A stretch of DNA of 64,000 bases. It comes from Hyphomicrobiales bacterium. Lineage in GTDB: Bacteria; Pseudomonadota; Alphaproteobacteria; Rhizobiales; Rhizobiaceae. Shown piece by piece: positions 35,884-45,375 of this stretch. The stretch is taken from NCBI GenBank assembly GCA_900469475.1, contig UBXG01000002.1:284760-348759 (forward strand), read 5' to 3'. A program made the position numbers and the translations under genes. Below the pieces are notes generated by a model that saw nothing but the letters and a program-made list of their open reading frames with translations, was not told the origin of the DNA and did not search any database. Position 1 is the first letter of the stretch; the number at the start of each line of letters is the position of its first letter.

Positions 35884-36810
35884 CTAAAGCCCGATCTCAT
35901 GCGCCCAGGGCGGATTGGCTCCAGCGCGGGAGACCGTGACGGCCGCAGCCTTCGCGCCCAGAGCCAGCGCATCCTGCAGCGCCTTTTCGTTCAGCGATGC
36001 CACCTGTGCCTTGGTCAGCAGGTTGTTCATCTTCAGCGATGCGAGAATGCCAGCATCGAAGGTATCGCCCGCGCCGACCGTATCGACAACCGTGACACGC
36101 TCGCTTGGCACCGAGACTTTCAGCGACTTGGTATAGCCGGTTGCGCCTTCCGCACCCTTGGTGATGACGACGAGTTTGGCACCCTGGTTCAGCCAATGAG
36201 TGGCGAGTTCGTCGTGATTGCCCGCAATGCCGAACCATTCCAGATCCTCATCGGAGAATTTGAGAATGTCGGACATGGCAGCCATCCGGCTGATGCGGCC
36301 CATGTGAGCTGTTTTGTCCTTGATGAATCCCGGGCGGATGTTCGGGTCGAGCGAGATGACCCGGCGCTGGTACTCGCGCTTCATCAGCGCCTCGTAGGTT
36401 CCGCCACACGGATTGGGGATCAGGCTGATCGCACCGAAATGAAGCGCCTCGCAATCATCGCCGAGCGTCGGGAGATCCGCTTCGGTGATCATGCGGCCAG
36501 CCGTGCCTTCGTCGTAGAAGGCATAGGTTGCCTGGCCGTTGACGAGCTTGACGAAAGCAATGGTGCTCGGACGGGGGGTGATGGCGCAATAGCTGAAATC
36601 GACCTTGGAGGCCGATAGCGTATCGCGCAGAATTTCCCCCATCATGTCGTCGGCGATGCCGGTGAAGAAGCCCGTGGGAATGCCGAGACGACCGAGCGCG
36701 ATCGCTGTGTTGAAGATCGCGCCGCCGGCGTAAGGCGCAAAGCCTTTTTCACCCAGCGTCGTATCCCGCGGCAGCATGTCGATCAAAGCTTCGCCACAGC
36801 ACAAAATCAT
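35884..36810 (-). CDS. frk: Fructokinase (PfkB family)
   Basis: A ribokinase-fold sugar kinase of 308 residues that phosphorylates fructose to fructose 6-phosphate. The N-terminal GEALIDMLPRD and AYAGGAIFNTAIALGRLG-type substrate segment, and the C-terminal anion hole DTVGAGDTFDAGILASL with the catalytic aspartate, are present. GGGAGG lies just before the ATG at 36810. Its neighbour pgi and the Frc fructose transporter 6 kb away support fructose as substrate. PfkB sequence alone does not fix specificity. Confidence 0.9.
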   Translation of the reverse strand: MILCCGEALIDMLPRDTTLGEKGFAPYAGGAIFNTAIALGRLGIPTGFFTGIADDMMGEILRDTLSASKVDFSYCAITPRPSTIAFVKLVNGQATYAFYDEGTAGRMITEADLPTLGDDCEALHFGAISLIPNPCGGTYEALMKREYQRRVISLDPNIRPGFIKDKTAHMGRISRMAAMSDILKFSDEDLEWFGIAGNHDELATHWLNQGAKLVVITKGAEGATGYTKSLKVSVPSERVTVVDTVGAGDTFDAGILASLKMNNLLTKAQVASLNEKALQDALALGAKAAAVTVSRAGANPPWAHEIGL

Positions 36811-36886
36811 TCCGGCCTCCCAAAGAGCGCGTCCATCGTGTCCATTACATAAATCGATTAGATAGATTCAGTGCAAAAGCAAAGCG

Positions 36887-37585
36887 TCAGTTTGTGGGCA
36901 GCTCCGAAATACCACCATTCCAGCCGGACCAGGCGAGCGGCGCGTTGAGAAAGGCTTCGACTTCCTCGAGCGTCTTGTCGTCGAACAACTTCTGCTCCTT
37001 GGCGACGGCGAGCACTTCGCGCCAGGTCGTGATGTATTGCAGGCTGACTTTCCGGTTGGCAAAGCGTTCGACCGCCTCGGGGAAAATGCCGTAATAGAAC
37101 AGCGCCATGCCATGATCGACAATGCCGCCGGCTGCTCGGATCGCGTCGATGAAGGTGAACATGCTGCCGCCGGCCGTCGTCAGATCCTCGATGACGAGCA
37201 CGCGGGCGCCGTCCTTCATATCGCCTTCGATCTGGGCGTTGCGGCCATGACCCTTCGGCTGCTTGCGCACATAGATCATCGGCAGGTTCAGGCGCTCGGC
37301 CAGGAAGGCGGCGAAAGGAATGCCCGCCGTCTCGCCGCCGGCGACGCAATCGAACTGCTCGAAGCCGACATTGCGCACGATGATGCTGGCTGCAAAATCC
37401 ATGACCGTCGAGCGGATGCGCGGATAGGAGATTAGCTTTCGGCAATCGATATAGACCGGGCTCGCCATGCCGGACGCAAATTTGTAGGGCTTGTCGGCAT
37501 TGAAGTGGACCGCCTTGATCTCCCAAAGCATCCTGGCCATCAGCTCAGCCATGACAGTGCGATCGGTGAATATCATCTGGGTCAT
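36887..37585 (-). CDS. pyrE: Orotate phosphoribosyltransferase
   Basis: Joins orotate and PRPP to give orotidine 5'-phosphate in pyrimidine synthesis. The 232-residue protein has the PRPP-binding loop [14 protein letters not shown] near residue 130 and the pyrophosphate-side [18 protein letters not shown] near 85. [16 protein letters not shown] is typical of the alphaproteobacterial form. GGAGG lies close upstream of the ATG at 37585. pyrC lies 3 kb away on the same strand, separated by accessory genes. Confidence 0.95.
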   Translation of the reverse strand: MTQMIFTDRTVMAELMARMLWEIKAVHFNADKPYKFASGMASPVYIDCRKLISYPRIRSTVMDFAASIIVRNVGFEQFDCVAGGETAGIPFAAFLAERLNLPMIYVRKQPKGHGRNAQIEGDMKDGARVLVIEDLTTAGGSMFTFIDAIRAAGGIVDHGMALFYYGIFPEAVERFANRKVSLQYITTWREVLAVAKEQKLFDDKTLEEVEAFLNAPLAWSGWNGGISELPTN

Positions 37586-37679
37586 GCAAGGCCTCCTTGG
37601 CGAGCGCTAATGTTCCAGCGGCAATAGCAGCAAGCGGGCCGAGTTTCCAGACATATGAAAGCTTTTGCGGATATCCCCT

Positions 37680-37703
37680 CGGTCGCCCTCTGCAGGGCGA
37701 CCG
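37680..37703 (-). terminator. Hairpin after the TetR gene
   Basis: CGGTCGCCC (37680-37688) and GGGCGACCG (37695-37703) form a nine-pair stem with a six-base loop, eight bases after the TetR stop codon. No T run follows, so it may act with Rho or as a 3' end protector. Confidence 0.45.
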
Positions 37704-37710
37704 GAAGCAA

Positions 37711-38361
37711 TCAGTGCAGTGCTCCAAGATCGGCAGGGAGCATGGCCTTGAACAGTTCGATGACCTTGTCGCCCTCTTCCCGTTCGATCGAAATCGCATA
37801 GCGCACCGCAGCCGCGACAAGCTGCATGGTCAACCGGGCTGTTCTCGCAAGTTCGGAGTCGTCGCGTGCCGGCCATAGGCGTTTTAGAACGGTCAGAAAC
37901 GCCTGCGAATGCCATTCCATATCCTCGGCATCGACCTGCTGCAGCAGTTTGTCGGCATGGGTCGCGTGCCATATGTCGCGCATGACAGGCTCTTCCAGAA
38001 ACATAGCGTAGTAGCCATCGACAATGCGGCCGAGAGCGGACTGCAGCTGATCGCGGCTTTTGATCGCCACCAGTTCGTCTTCGACGCATTGCCGGCCCTG
38101 CTCGTTGAAGCGCTCGGCCAGCACACGGATGATCGCCGTCTTGTCGGGGAAATATTGGTAGAGCGAGCCGAAGGAAACGCCCGCCTTTTCAACGATCTCG
38201 CCCATGCGCAGCGCATCGCTGCCGTTTTTCGCAATCAGCTCGGATGCCACCGAAAGGATCAGATCCACGCGTTCGCGACCGCGTTGCTGACTGGGTATGC
38301 GCCGCGGCGTCCCCGCCTCATCCTTGCTGCGCCTGCGTCTCGCGATCGGTTCCCGTGCCAT
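37711..38361 (-). CDS. TetR-family regulator
   Basis: A 216-residue TetR/AcrR repressor. After a basic N-terminus (REPIARRRRSKDEAG), the DNA-binding domain spans about residues 30-80, with the recognition helix in VEKAGVSFGSLYQYFPDKTAIIRVLAERF. The ligand domain is all-helical and not diagnostic. It is divergent from a decayed oxidoreductase fragment and a DUF1772 gene; the shared 100-base region holds a 17-base direct repeat and a 12-base palindrome, likely its operator. Confidence 0.88.
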   Translation of the reverse strand: MAREPIARRRRSKDEAGTPRRIPSQQRGRERVDLILSVASELIAKNGSDALRMGEIVEKAGVSFGSLYQYFPDKTAIIRVLAERFNEQGRQCVEDELVAIKSRDQLQSALGRIVDGYYAMFLEEPVMRDIWHATHADKLLQQVDAEDMEWHSQAFLTVLKRLWPARDDSELARTARLTMQLVAAAVRYAISIEREEGDKVIELFKAMLPADLGALH

Positions 38362-38398
38362 TCCATTCCCTGCCTACGCTTGTTGACAATCAATATAA

Positions 38399-38440
38399 GA
38401 GAGTTTATCACATTTGCAAATGAGAGAATTTATCACATTT
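38399..38440. promoter_or_regulatory. Direct repeats and palindrome in the TetR divergent region
   Basis: GAGAGTTTATCACATTT (38399-38415) and GAGAATTTATCACATTT (38424-38440) match at 16 of 17 positions, 25 bases apart. Between and overlapping them is the perfect palindrome CATTTGCAAATG (38411-38422). This is the probable TetR operator region. Confidence 0.6.
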
Positions 38441-38459
38441 TGTGCTGGAGGAGCCTGAA

Positions 38460-38582
38460 ATGCAAATCTCGACAATTGCCGTCATCGGCGGATTGGGAAA
38501 TACCGGCGGCCGCGTCGCCGAGCGTCTCGACGGCTGCAACTCGCCTGTCATGAACGGCATCGGCCGTACCCTCCGCAGGTAG
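38460..38582 (+). pseudogene. Remnant of an NAD(P)-binding (NmrA-like) oxidoreductase
   Basis: An ATG at 38460 with GGAGG seven bases upstream opens a 40-codon frame with an N-terminal Rossmann fingerprint, ISTIAVIGGLGNTGGRVAERL, that then runs into a stop. Full NmrA-like reductases have about 280 residues, so only the first strand, glycine loop and helix remain. In related genomes a TetR gene, an NAD(P)H-binding reductase and a DUF1772 gene commonly stand together (from memory), so this looks like the deleted middle member. It could alternatively be a translated leader for the DUF1772 gene. Confidence 0.6.
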
Positions 38583-38644
38583 CCGAAAGATTTTTTCGAT
38601 TATGCCCGACAAACCGCCGCAACCGGCAGCTGGAGTGCTCAGTC

Positions 38645-39124
38645 ATGACCTTTCCGATCACGAATATCGCTCTCATCATCGCCGCGCTCAGCAGCGGGCT
38701 TCTCGCCGGCGTCTATTTCGCCTTCTCGACGTTCATCATGCAGGCTTTCGCTCGCCTCCCCGTCGATCAGGGGATTGCCGCGATGCAATCGATCAACACG
38801 ACGATCGTGCGCTCGCCCTTCATCGTGCTGTTCTTGCTGACGGCAGCGCTCTCGATCTTCATCGCAGTGATGGCCATCCTTTACTGGCGAGGCGGCACCA
38901 GCGTTCTGATGCTGACGGGGGCAGCGCTCTATATCGTCGCGAGCTTTCTTTCGACCATGGTCTTCAACGTGCCCCTGAATGATGCACTCGATAAAGTGGA
39001 CGGCCATTCCGCTGAGTCGGTGCAGCTATGGTCCACCTACATTAGCGACTGGACGCGCTGGAACCATGTGCGCACGGTCGCCTCGCTACTCGCCGCATGC
39101 GCCTTCGTGAAGGCCCTGTTCTGA
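38645..39124 (+). CDS. DUF1772 membrane protein (anthrone oxygenase-like)
   Basis: A 159-residue protein with four membrane helices: residues about 8-30, 55-80, 85-110 and 138-155. The opening GLLAGVYFAFSTFIMQAF and the later FNVPLNDAL are DUF1772 signatures. DUF1772 proteins are distantly related to anthrone oxygenases, but the bacterial members have no proven role. It follows the oxidoreductase remnant by 62 bases and is probably controlled by the divergent TetR regulator. Confidence 0.85.
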   Translation: MTFPITNIALIIAALSSGLLAGVYFAFSTFIMQAFARLPVDQGIAAMQSINTTIVRSPFIVLFLLTAALSIFIAVMAILYWRGGTSVLMLTGAALYIVASFLSTMVFNVPLNDALDKVDGHSAESVQLWSTYISDWTRWNHVRTVASLLAACAFVKALF

Positions 39125-39162
39125 CAGTCTGTGACGAGAGATGGTCAGCCGAAAACGGCCGG

Positions 39163-40317
39163 CTAGACAGCCCGCAGATAGGCCGCGACCTCTACACGGT
39201 TGCGGCCGTTTCGCTTTGCCTCATAAAGCGCTTTGTCGGCGGCGCGAAGCACATCATCGAAGCCGAGCCCTTTGGCAGTACCGGTCGCAATGCCGGCGCT
39301 GACGGTGCAGGCGAAAGATTTGCCTTCGATGCTGATCGCCCGTGCCGCGAAGGCATCACGCACCCGCTCTGCGACCTGCTCCGCGCGACCCGGCAGCGCG
39401 TTGTCGAGAACAAGCGCAAATTCCTCGCCTCCCAGACGCGCCACCGTGTCGGAAGGCCGCAAACCGAAGGCGAGTTCCTGGCCGAAAAGCTTGAGCACGA
39501 GATCGCCGGCGGCATGGCCGTGCTGATCGTTGATCGCCTTGAAACGGTCGATGTCGAAGATGATGACGGCCATCGAAGGGCCGAAGGACCGGCGGCCGTA
39601 AAGATCGAACAGCGCGCGGCGATTAAGCAGCCCGGTCAGGGCGTCGGTGATCGCCTCCTGACGATGAAATGCGGCTTGGCGCCACTGGTGCAAAGCAAGG
39701 GACAGTGCCCCGATCCCGGTCATTCCGGCGATGCAGACGGCGAGGCTGACATCCTCCGCCCAGTTGTCCGGCGCATGACCGAGTACGAGCTTGCCATCGG
39801 CGATCAGCACGGCCGCGCATAAGGCAAAGGAAATGGCCGTCAGCGTGTAAAGCGCCGTAATGCCATAGAGCGGCGTCGGTGCCTCGCGCCGACTGAGCCA
39901 ATATTCGCGCGCCGTCAGAAGCAGGAGCACGCAGATGACAAGGTTATCGGCGATGAACGCCAGCCCGTCGTAGCCGGCAAGCATCGGTCCGATCGATGCT
40001 GACATGCCCGGCAAGCAACCGAGGGCAAAGCGGATCCTGGAAAGGCGACCCGTGCGAAACTGATAACCGGCCACCCAGATCGTCGCAAAGCCAAGGAAGA
40101 ATAAGACGAACGTCAAAATGGCAAAAATCGGCTTGGGATGGTCGACATAGGCGCCGTAGACAAAGATGCCGCCGACGATAGGCACAAGACCGGCAGAACA
40201 CGTCAGCAGGAAGGTATCGGGCCGGCGCGAAAACCAGCTTCCGACCAACGTGACCGCAAGGCATGATGCGGAAACACCGAGGGCGAGAAGCAGGGAGTTG
40301 TAATCGACCAGCATCAT
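39163..40317 (-). CDS. Membrane GGDEF diguanylate cyclase
   Basis: A 384-residue protein with about seven N-terminal membrane helices (residues about 8-195) and a C-terminal GGDEF domain. The active site reads VARLGGEEFALVL near residue 297, the GGEEF variant that is normally active, with the metal-binding aspartate in IIFDIDRFKAIND. No allosteric RxxD is seen five residues before the active site. It should make cyclic di-GMP in response to an unknown membrane signal. Its upstream region holds unusual repeats. Confidence 0.92.
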   Translation of the reverse strand: MMLVDYNSLLLALGVSASCLAVTLVGSWFSRRPDTFLLTCSAGLVPIVGGIFVYGAYVDHPKPIFAILTFVLFFLGFATIWVAGYQFRTGRLSRIRFALGCLPGMSASIGPMLAGYDGLAFIADNLVICVLLLLTAREYWLSRREAPTPLYGITALYTLTAISFALCAAVLIADGKLVLGHAPDNWAEDVSLAVCIAGMTGIGALSLALHQWRQAAFHRQEAITDALTGLLNRRALFDLYGRRSFGPSMAVIIFDIDRFKAINDQHGHAAGDLVLKLFGQELAFGLRPSDTVARLGGEEFALVLDNALPGRAEQVAERVRDAFAARAISIEGKSFACTVSAGIATGTAKGLGFDDVLRAADKALYEAKRNGRNRVEVAAYLRAV

Positions 40318-40389
40318 GCTCTTTCTACGGTTTGATTTCTACCGCAAGGTGTCTCCGGGCACACTAGGTCCTTAGGGGTATCGAATTAG

Positions 40390-40472
40390 TTACGGCAAAT
40401 AATAAAGAAAATATATATCAACAAAATATACGTTTCATATTGCGGCAAACACCAATGGGTTGCCGCAATATG
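40390..40472. promoter_or_regulatory. Repeated TTGCSGCAA motif and 13-bp inverted repeat
   Basis: CATATTGCGGCAA (40436-40448) and TTGCCGCAATATG (40460-40472) are exact inverse complements. Each contains the short palindrome TTGCSGCAA, and a third, imperfect copy TTACGGCAA lies at 40390-40398. The region is AT-rich and lies between the GGDEF gene start and the pyrC end. It may be an operator array for the GGDEF gene or a pyrC terminator hairpin. Confidence 0.5.
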
Positions 40473-40507
40473 GTTTTTGTATTTGGCTTTACTTATGTAT
40501 GATTCTG

Positions 40508-41548
40508 CTAAATCTCGACATCCCAATGCAAGGGGAACATGGGATCGAAAACAGTGACCGGGCCGGCGCCGGTCTCGATCTTGGCAGGGAAAGTTACGGC
40601 CTCAGCCCGGCGTACCAGGGTGATGCTATCCTCGTTGACGGGCAGGCCATACCAGGCCGGGCCGTTCAGCGACGCAAAAGCCTCAAGCCTGTCCAGTGCA
40701 CCATCCTGCTCGAAGACATGGGCAAGGCAGCTCATGGTGTTGATCGACGTATAGATGCCGGCGCAGCCGCAGGCGCATTCCTTCAGCGGATCGACATGCG
40801 GAGCCGAATCCGTGCCGAGGAAGAACCTGGCATCGCCGCTGGTTGCGGCCCCACGCAAGGCAAGACGATGGTTTTCGCGCTTGGCGACCGGCAGGCAGTA
40901 ATAATGCGGGCGAATACCGCCGACGAGGATGGCATTGCGATTGATGATCAGGTGATGCGTCGTGATCGAACCGGCGAGATTTGCCTTTGCCGATTTGATG
41001 TAGTCCACGCCATCCGCGGTGGTCACGTGCTCCATCGAGACCTTCAGTTCAGGCAGGCGTTGGCGCAACGGATCAAGTACGGTTTCGATGAACACGGCCT
41101 CGCGATCGAAAATATCCACCTCGGGCGTCGTGACCTCGCCATGAACGCAGAGCGGCAGGCCGATCTTCGCCATGCGTTCCAGCACCGGCATTGCCTTGTT
41201 CAGATCGCGCACGCCGCCATGCGAGTTGGTTGTCGCACCCGCTGGGTAGAGTTTGACAGCGGTGATGAGGCCGCTCTTCTTGCCTTCTTCGACGTCGTCA
41301 GGATTGGTGTGTTCGGTGAGATAAAGCGTCATCAGCGGCTGGAAGCGATCACCCGCCGGCAGCGCTTTCAGGATGCGCTCGCGATAGGCGGTCGCATCCG
41401 CCGTTGTTACCACAGGCGGCACGAGATTGGGCATGATGATGGCGCGGGCGAAATGCCTGGAGGTATCGGCTATCACGCCTTCCAACATGGCTCCGTCCCG
41501 CAAATGCAGATGCCAGTCGTCAGGACGGCGGATGGTGAGCTTTTGCAT
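40508..41548 (-). CDS. pyrC: Dihydroorotase
   Basis: A class II dihydroorotase of 346 residues that cyclises carbamoyl aspartate to dihydroorotate. The metal ligands DWHLHLRDG lie at the N-terminus, [11 protein letters not shown] contains the lysine that is carbamylated, followed by LCVHGEV and [13 protein letters not shown], and FLGTDSAPH holds the catalytic aspartate. The ATG at 41548 ([16 protein letters not shown]) was chosen because upstream residues are not family-like. It is on the same strand as pyrE but not adjacent. Confidence 0.95.
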   Translation of the reverse strand: MQKLTIRRPDDWHLHLRDGAMLEGVIADTSRHFARAIIMPNLVPPVVTTADATAYRERILKALPAGDRFQPLMTLYLTEHTNPDDVEEGKKSGLITAVKLYPAGATTNSHGGVRDLNKAMPVLERMAKIGLPLCVHGEVTTPEVDIFDREAVFIETVLDPLRQRLPELKVSMEHVTTADGVDYIKSAKANLAGSITTHHLIINRNAILVGGIRPHYYCLPVAKRENHRLALRGAATSGDARFFLGTDSAPHVDPLKECACGCAGIYTSINTMSCLAHVFEQDGALDRLEAFASLNGPAWYGLPVNEDSITLVRRAEAVTFPAKIETGAGPVTVFDPMFPLHWDVEI

Positions 41549-41692
41549 GGGCGCGACCTCTGGAAATCTGAGCGCGATCCTACCCGAAAGCTGCTTCAGC
41601 CTTTTCGGGATCGCACTTTCTGCTATCGCGCTTCGATAGCACCATCCGCCCTCGCAAAACAATCCGCGACGGCGGTTAAATGATGGGCGAGG

Positions 41693-42325
41693 TCAATCCT
41701 GCACGATATCTATGGTGACGTCCGCGCGGCGCCGGTTCTCCAGAATCAGCCGGCCGTTCGGCAGATCGTTGCCGTAAACCTTGGCCTGGGCGGCTTCTTC
41801 ATCGAGATCGTAGCCCCTCCAGCGCGCCCAAAGCCGCTCTTCCAGCACTTCCATCGGTGGCGCGAGCATGATCGAATAGTCGAACATGCCTTCCAACTCC
41901 GCCCATTTTCCCTGGTTGAACAACAGATAATTGCCTTCGATGACGATGAAGCGATGATCTGCCGAGACGATGCGGGCCGAGGCGATGGCAATCTCCCGCG
42001 AACGGTCGAAGACCGGCACCAGAACCTCCTGGTCGGCGGCGCGCACGGCCTTGACGATATCGAGGAAGGCGCGCACATCGAAACTGTCAGGCACGCCCTT
42101 CCGTTTCAGAAGTCCCTTCTCGATGAGGACGGCGTTATCCATGTGGAAGCCGTCCATGGGCAGGACTTCGGCGCTTTCGCCCCTCGCCTTCAACGCCTTG
42201 GCGACATTATCGGCCAGAGTGGATTTGCCGGCACCGGGCGGCCCGGCAATTGCCACCAGGAAGCGTTTCGCGTTGCCGGCGCGCGCGATGATCTCGCCGG
42301 CAACATCGTCAAGAGAAGCACTCAT
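41693..42325 (-). CDS. frcK: FrcK, P-loop kinase of the fructose transport operon
   Basis: A 210-residue nucleoside/nucleotide kinase-fold protein with Walker A GPPGAGKST near residue 30, an LPMDGFHMDN substrate segment and a Walker B-like strand FIVIEGNYLL. It resembles uridine and pantothenate kinases. It is the last gene of the frcBCAK operon described in Sinorhizobium meliloti, where FrcK is a putative kinase of unproven substrate. The start overlaps the frcA stop by four bases. Fructose phosphorylation is a possible but unverified role. Confidence 0.88.
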   Translation of the reverse strand: MSASLDDVAGEIIARAGNAKRFLVAIAGPPGAGKSTLADNVAKALKARGESAEVLPMDGFHMDNAVLIEKGLLKRKGVPDSFDVRAFLDIVKAVRAADQEVLVPVFDRSREIAIASARIVSADHRFIVIEGNYLLFNQGKWAELEGMFDYSIMLAPPMEVLEERLWARWRGYDLDEEAAQAKVYGNDLPNGRLILENRRRADVTIDIVQD

Positions 42326-43110
42326 GCAGCGACGTTCTCGACCGGCGGAGCCTTGGCGCCGGTCATGAAGGCAACCGCGTCGGACATGGTGTATTCCTTC
42401 GGATTGATGACGGTCAGGCGTCGTCCAAGGCGGTGGATATGGATACGGTCCGCAACCTCGAAGACGTGTGGCATATTGTGCGAGATCAGAACGATCGGCA
42501 AGCCGCGCGCACGCACGTCGAGGATGAGTTCAAGAACCTTGCGGCTTTCCTTGACGCCTAAGGCTGCCGTCGGCTCGTCCATGATGACGACCTTGGAACC
42601 GAAGGCGGCGGCGCGTGCCACGGCAACGCCCTGGCGCTGACCGCCGGAGAGCGTTTCCACCGCCTGGTTGATGTTCTGGATCGTCATCAGGCCGAGCTCG
42701 CTGAGCTTGTCGCGGGCGCGCTTTTCCATGGCCGGCCGATCGAGCATGCGGAAGACGGAACCGAGGAAACCGGGCTTGCGGATCTCGCGACCGAGAAACA
42801 TGTTGTCAGCGATTGAGAGCGCCGGCGACAGCGCCAGGTTCTGGTAGACCGTTTCGATGCCGGCATCGCGCGCTTCCATCGGCGACCTGAAATGAACAGG
42901 TTTGCCTTCCAGCTTGATCTCGCCTTCATCGGGTGTCACCGCGCCGGAAATCGCCTTGATCAGCGAGGATTTTCCGGCGCCGTTGTCGCCGATGACCGCA
43001 AGGATTTCGCCGGGATAGAGATCGAAATCGGCGTTGTCGAGCGCGGTGACGCGTCCATAGCGCTTGACGAGACCGCGGGCAGTGAGGATGGGTTCGACGG
43101 TCGTGGTCAT
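42322..43110 (-). CDS. frcA: Fructose ABC transporter ATP-binding protein
   Basis: A single-domain sugar ABC ATPase of 262 residues with Walker A GDNGAGKSS, signature LSGGQRQGVAVARA, Walker B VVIMDEPTAALG and the switch VLISHNM. Most CUT2 ATPases have two ABC domains; the single-domain form is typical of FrcA. The start at 43110 (MTTTVEPILTARG) overlaps the frcC stop by four bases. It energises uptake through FrcC with FrcB as binding protein. Confidence 0.92.
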   Translation of the reverse strand: MTTTVEPILTARGLVKRYGRVTALDNADFDLYPGEILAVIGDNGAGKSSLIKAISGAVTPDEGEIKLEGKPVHFRSPMEARDAGIETVYQNLALSPALSIADNMFLGREIRKPGFLGSVFRMLDRPAMEKRARDKLSELGLMTIQNINQAVETLSGGQRQGVAVARAAAFGSKVVIMDEPTAALGVKESRKVLELILDVRARGLPIVLISHNMPHVFEVADRIHIHRLGRRLTVINPKEYTMSDAVAFMTGAKAPPVENVAA

Positions 43111-44171
43111 GCCGATACCTTTCTGATCCATTGATCGATCGCGACGGCGCCGATGATGAGCACGCCGGTCAGAAGCACCTTCCATTGCGGATCGGCGCCG
43201 AGCATGTTGAGGCCCATGGAGACGACGCCGACGATCATGGCGCCAAAGAGCGTGCCGAGGATGGAGCCGCGGCCGCCGAAGAGCGAGATGCCGCCAATCA
43301 CGGTTGCGGTAATCGCCTGAAGATTGAAGTCCGTCACGGCCGAAGACGGTGAGACCGAGCCGTTGCGGCCGATCGAAACCCAGGCGGCAAAGGCCGCGAT
43401 CAGTCCCGAAACGCCATAGACGGCAAGCAGTACCTTCTTGGTCTGGATGCCCGACAATTTCGCCGCTTCCGGATCATCGCCGACGGCATAGACATGCCGG
43501 CCCCAGGCGGTATGATTGAGAATGTACCATAGGCCCAGCACCAGCAGCACCATGGCGATGACGCCGAGGGTCAGCACAGCACCGCCAAGCCGGAAGCTGA
43601 TCGCGAAGAGATGCAGGAGCGGCGCCTTTTCATCGACATCGGTATCGCGGATGGTTTCATTGGCGGAATAGATGAAGTTCGTCGCCATGACGATGTTCCA
43701 CGTGCCGAGCGTCACGATGAACGGCGGCAGCTTCATGTTGGCGACGAGGAAACCGTTGAGCAGCCCACAGAGGCCGCCAGCGGCCATGCCGGCGATGATG
43801 GCGACCGGCGCCGGCAGACCGTAAGTGACGGCGACGTTGCCCATGACGACGGAAGAAATGACCATGATCACGCCGATCGAAAGATCGATGCCGGCGGTCA
43901 GGATGACCAGCGTCTGGGCAGCACCGAGAATGCCGACGATCGCGATCTGCTGCAGGATCAGTGTCAGCGTATAGGCGGAAAAGAACCGCCCACCGATCGC
44001 GATGCCGAAGATCACGATCGCCATTACCAATACGATCAACGGCACGGCGGCCGGCGTCGAATGCAGAAAGTGCTGCACGCGCTTGAGAAAAGAGACATCG
44101 TGCTGCTCGAACGACGCGACGTTCTTGTCGCTGCCGTCGAGAACACGTTCGAATTCCTGTGCTCCGGACAT
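43107..44171 (-). CDS. frcC: Fructose ABC transporter permease
   Basis: A CUT2-family sugar permease of 354 residues with about ten membrane helices. ILGAAQTLVILTAGIDLSIG is the RbsC-type signature, and NHTAWGRHVYAVGDDPEAAKLSGI lies on the cytoplasmic side, contacting the ATPase. The N-terminal 45 residues are hydrophilic. GGAGG precedes the ATG at 44171. A GC-rich hairpin lies between it and frcB. Confidence 0.92.
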   Translation of the reverse strand: MSGAQEFERVLDGSDKNVASFEQHDVSFLKRVQHFLHSTPAAVPLIVLVMAIVIFGIAIGGRFFSAYTLTLILQQIAIVGILGAAQTLVILTAGIDLSIGVIMVISSVVMGNVAVTYGLPAPVAIIAGMAAGGLCGLLNGFLVANMKLPPFIVTLGTWNIVMATNFIYSANETIRDTDVDEKAPLLHLFAISFRLGGAVLTLGVIAMVLLVLGLWYILNHTAWGRHVYAVGDDPEAAKLSGIQTKKVLLAVYGVSGLIAAFAAWVSIGRNGSVSPSSAVTDFNLQAITATVIGGISLFGGRGSILGTLFGAMIVGVVSMGLNMLGADPQWKVLLTGVLIIGAVAIDQWIRKVSA

Positions 44172-44286
44172 AATTATTCCTCCGCCACCGCGCTCATGCG
44201 CGGAAACCGCCGGCTGTTAAGGGGTCCGCCGAGGGGATGAACCCCGGCCGACGTGACTGTTGCGATGGTCTGCTCCCTTATAAGGA

Positions 44287-44317
44287 GAGCCGCGCCAGCA
44301 GGCGCATGACGCGGCTC
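44287..44317 (-). promoter_or_regulatory. Intercistronic hairpin between frcB and frcC
   Basis: GAGCCGCG (44287-44294) and CGCGGCTC (44310-44317) pair around a 15-base loop. There is no T run. It probably stabilises the frcB message and reduces expression of the permease genes, as in other binding-protein operons. Confidence 0.6.
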
Positions 44318-44349
44318 CCGAAGGGATTATATCACATTTCGTAAGGGAC

Positions 44350-45375
44350 TTAGCCCCAGCACTTTGCCGTGCCTTCCTTGGTATCGATCGACTTCAGGCC
44401 GGAAACCGGCTTGTCGGTGACCAGGGAGACGCCGGTGTCGAAGAAGGACTTGCCTTCGGTCGGCTTCGGCTTCTCGCCGCTATCGGCGAACTTCTTGATC
44501 GCCTCGACGCCGAGGGCAGCCATCATCAGCGGATACTGCTGCGACGTAGCGCCGATCACGCCTTCCTTGACGGATTTGACGCCCGGGCAACCGCCGTCAA
44601 CAGACACGATCAGAACCTGCTTTTCCAAGCCGACGGCCTTCAGGGCCTGATAGGCGCCGACAGCGGCCGGTTCGTTGATCGTGTGGATGACGTTGATGCT
44701 GGAATCCTTCTGCAGGAGGTTTTCCATGGCCTTGCGGCCACCTTCCTCGTTGCCGTTGGTGACATCATGGCCGACGATGCGCGGATCGGTTTCGTCGCCG
44801 ATCTTGTTCGGATCCTTCGGGTCGATGCCGAAGCCGATCATGAAGCCCTGGTCGCGCAGGACGTCGACGGAAGGCTGCGACGGCGTCAGGTCGAGGAAGC
44901 CGATCTTGGCATCCTTGGCCTTATCGCCCAGCGTCTTGTTGGCCCATTCGCCGATCAGCTTGCCGGCAAGAAGGTTGTCGGTGGCGAAGGTCGCGTCGGC
45001 GGCGTCAGCCGGTTCCAGAGGCGTGTCGAGCGCGATGACCAGCAGGCCGGCATCGCGTGCCTTCTTGACGGAGGAAACAATGCCCTTCGTGTCGGAAGCG
45101 GTGATCAGAATACCCTTGGCGCCGCTGGCGATGCAGCTTTCGATCGCGGCAACCTGGCTTTCGCTGTCGCCGTCGATCTTGCCGGCATAGGACTTCAGCG
45201 TGACGCCGAGTTCCTTGGCCTTGGCAGTGGCGCCTTCCTTCATCTTGACGAAGAAGGGATTGGTATCGGTCTTGGTAATGAGGCAGGCGGATACGCCGGC
45301 GGCCTTGGCCGGAGCGGCAAATGCAACGCCGAGCGCCAGGGCGGCAACGGCTGCGGAAATAACGGATTTCTTCAT
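44350..45375 (-). CDS. frcB: Fructose ABC transporter substrate-binding protein
   Basis: A 341-residue periplasmic sugar-binding protein of the RbsB type, with a signal peptide ([24 protein letters not shown] after the start) and a mature part with [34 protein letters not shown] and [25 protein letters not shown]. The pattern matches FrcB of Sinorhizobium meliloti, which binds fructose and also ribose and mannose. GGGAGG precedes the ATG at 45375. It is divergent from frcR. Confidence 0.92.
   Translation of the reverse strand: MKKSVISAAVAALALGVAFAAPAKAAGVSACLITKTDTNPFFVKMKEGATAKAKELGVTLKSYAGKIDGDSESQVAAIESCIASGAKGILITASDTKGIVSSVKKARDAGLLVIALDTPLEPADAADATFATDNLLAGKLIGEWANKTLGDKAKDAKIGFLDLTPSQPSVDVLRDQGFMIGFGIDPKDPNKIGDETDPRIVGHDVTNGNEEGGRKAMENLLQKDSSINVIHTINEPAAVGAYQALKAVGLEKQVLIVSVDGGCPGVKSVKEGVIGATSQQYPLMMAALGVEAIKKFADSGEKPKPTEGKSFFDTGVSLVTDKPVSGLKSIDTKEGTAKCWG

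Noticed and set aside
40436..40507. Strong hairpin as a certain pyrC terminator
   Set aside because: On the minus strand no good T run follows, and the arms are themselves palindromic motifs that recur nearby, so an operator is equally likely.
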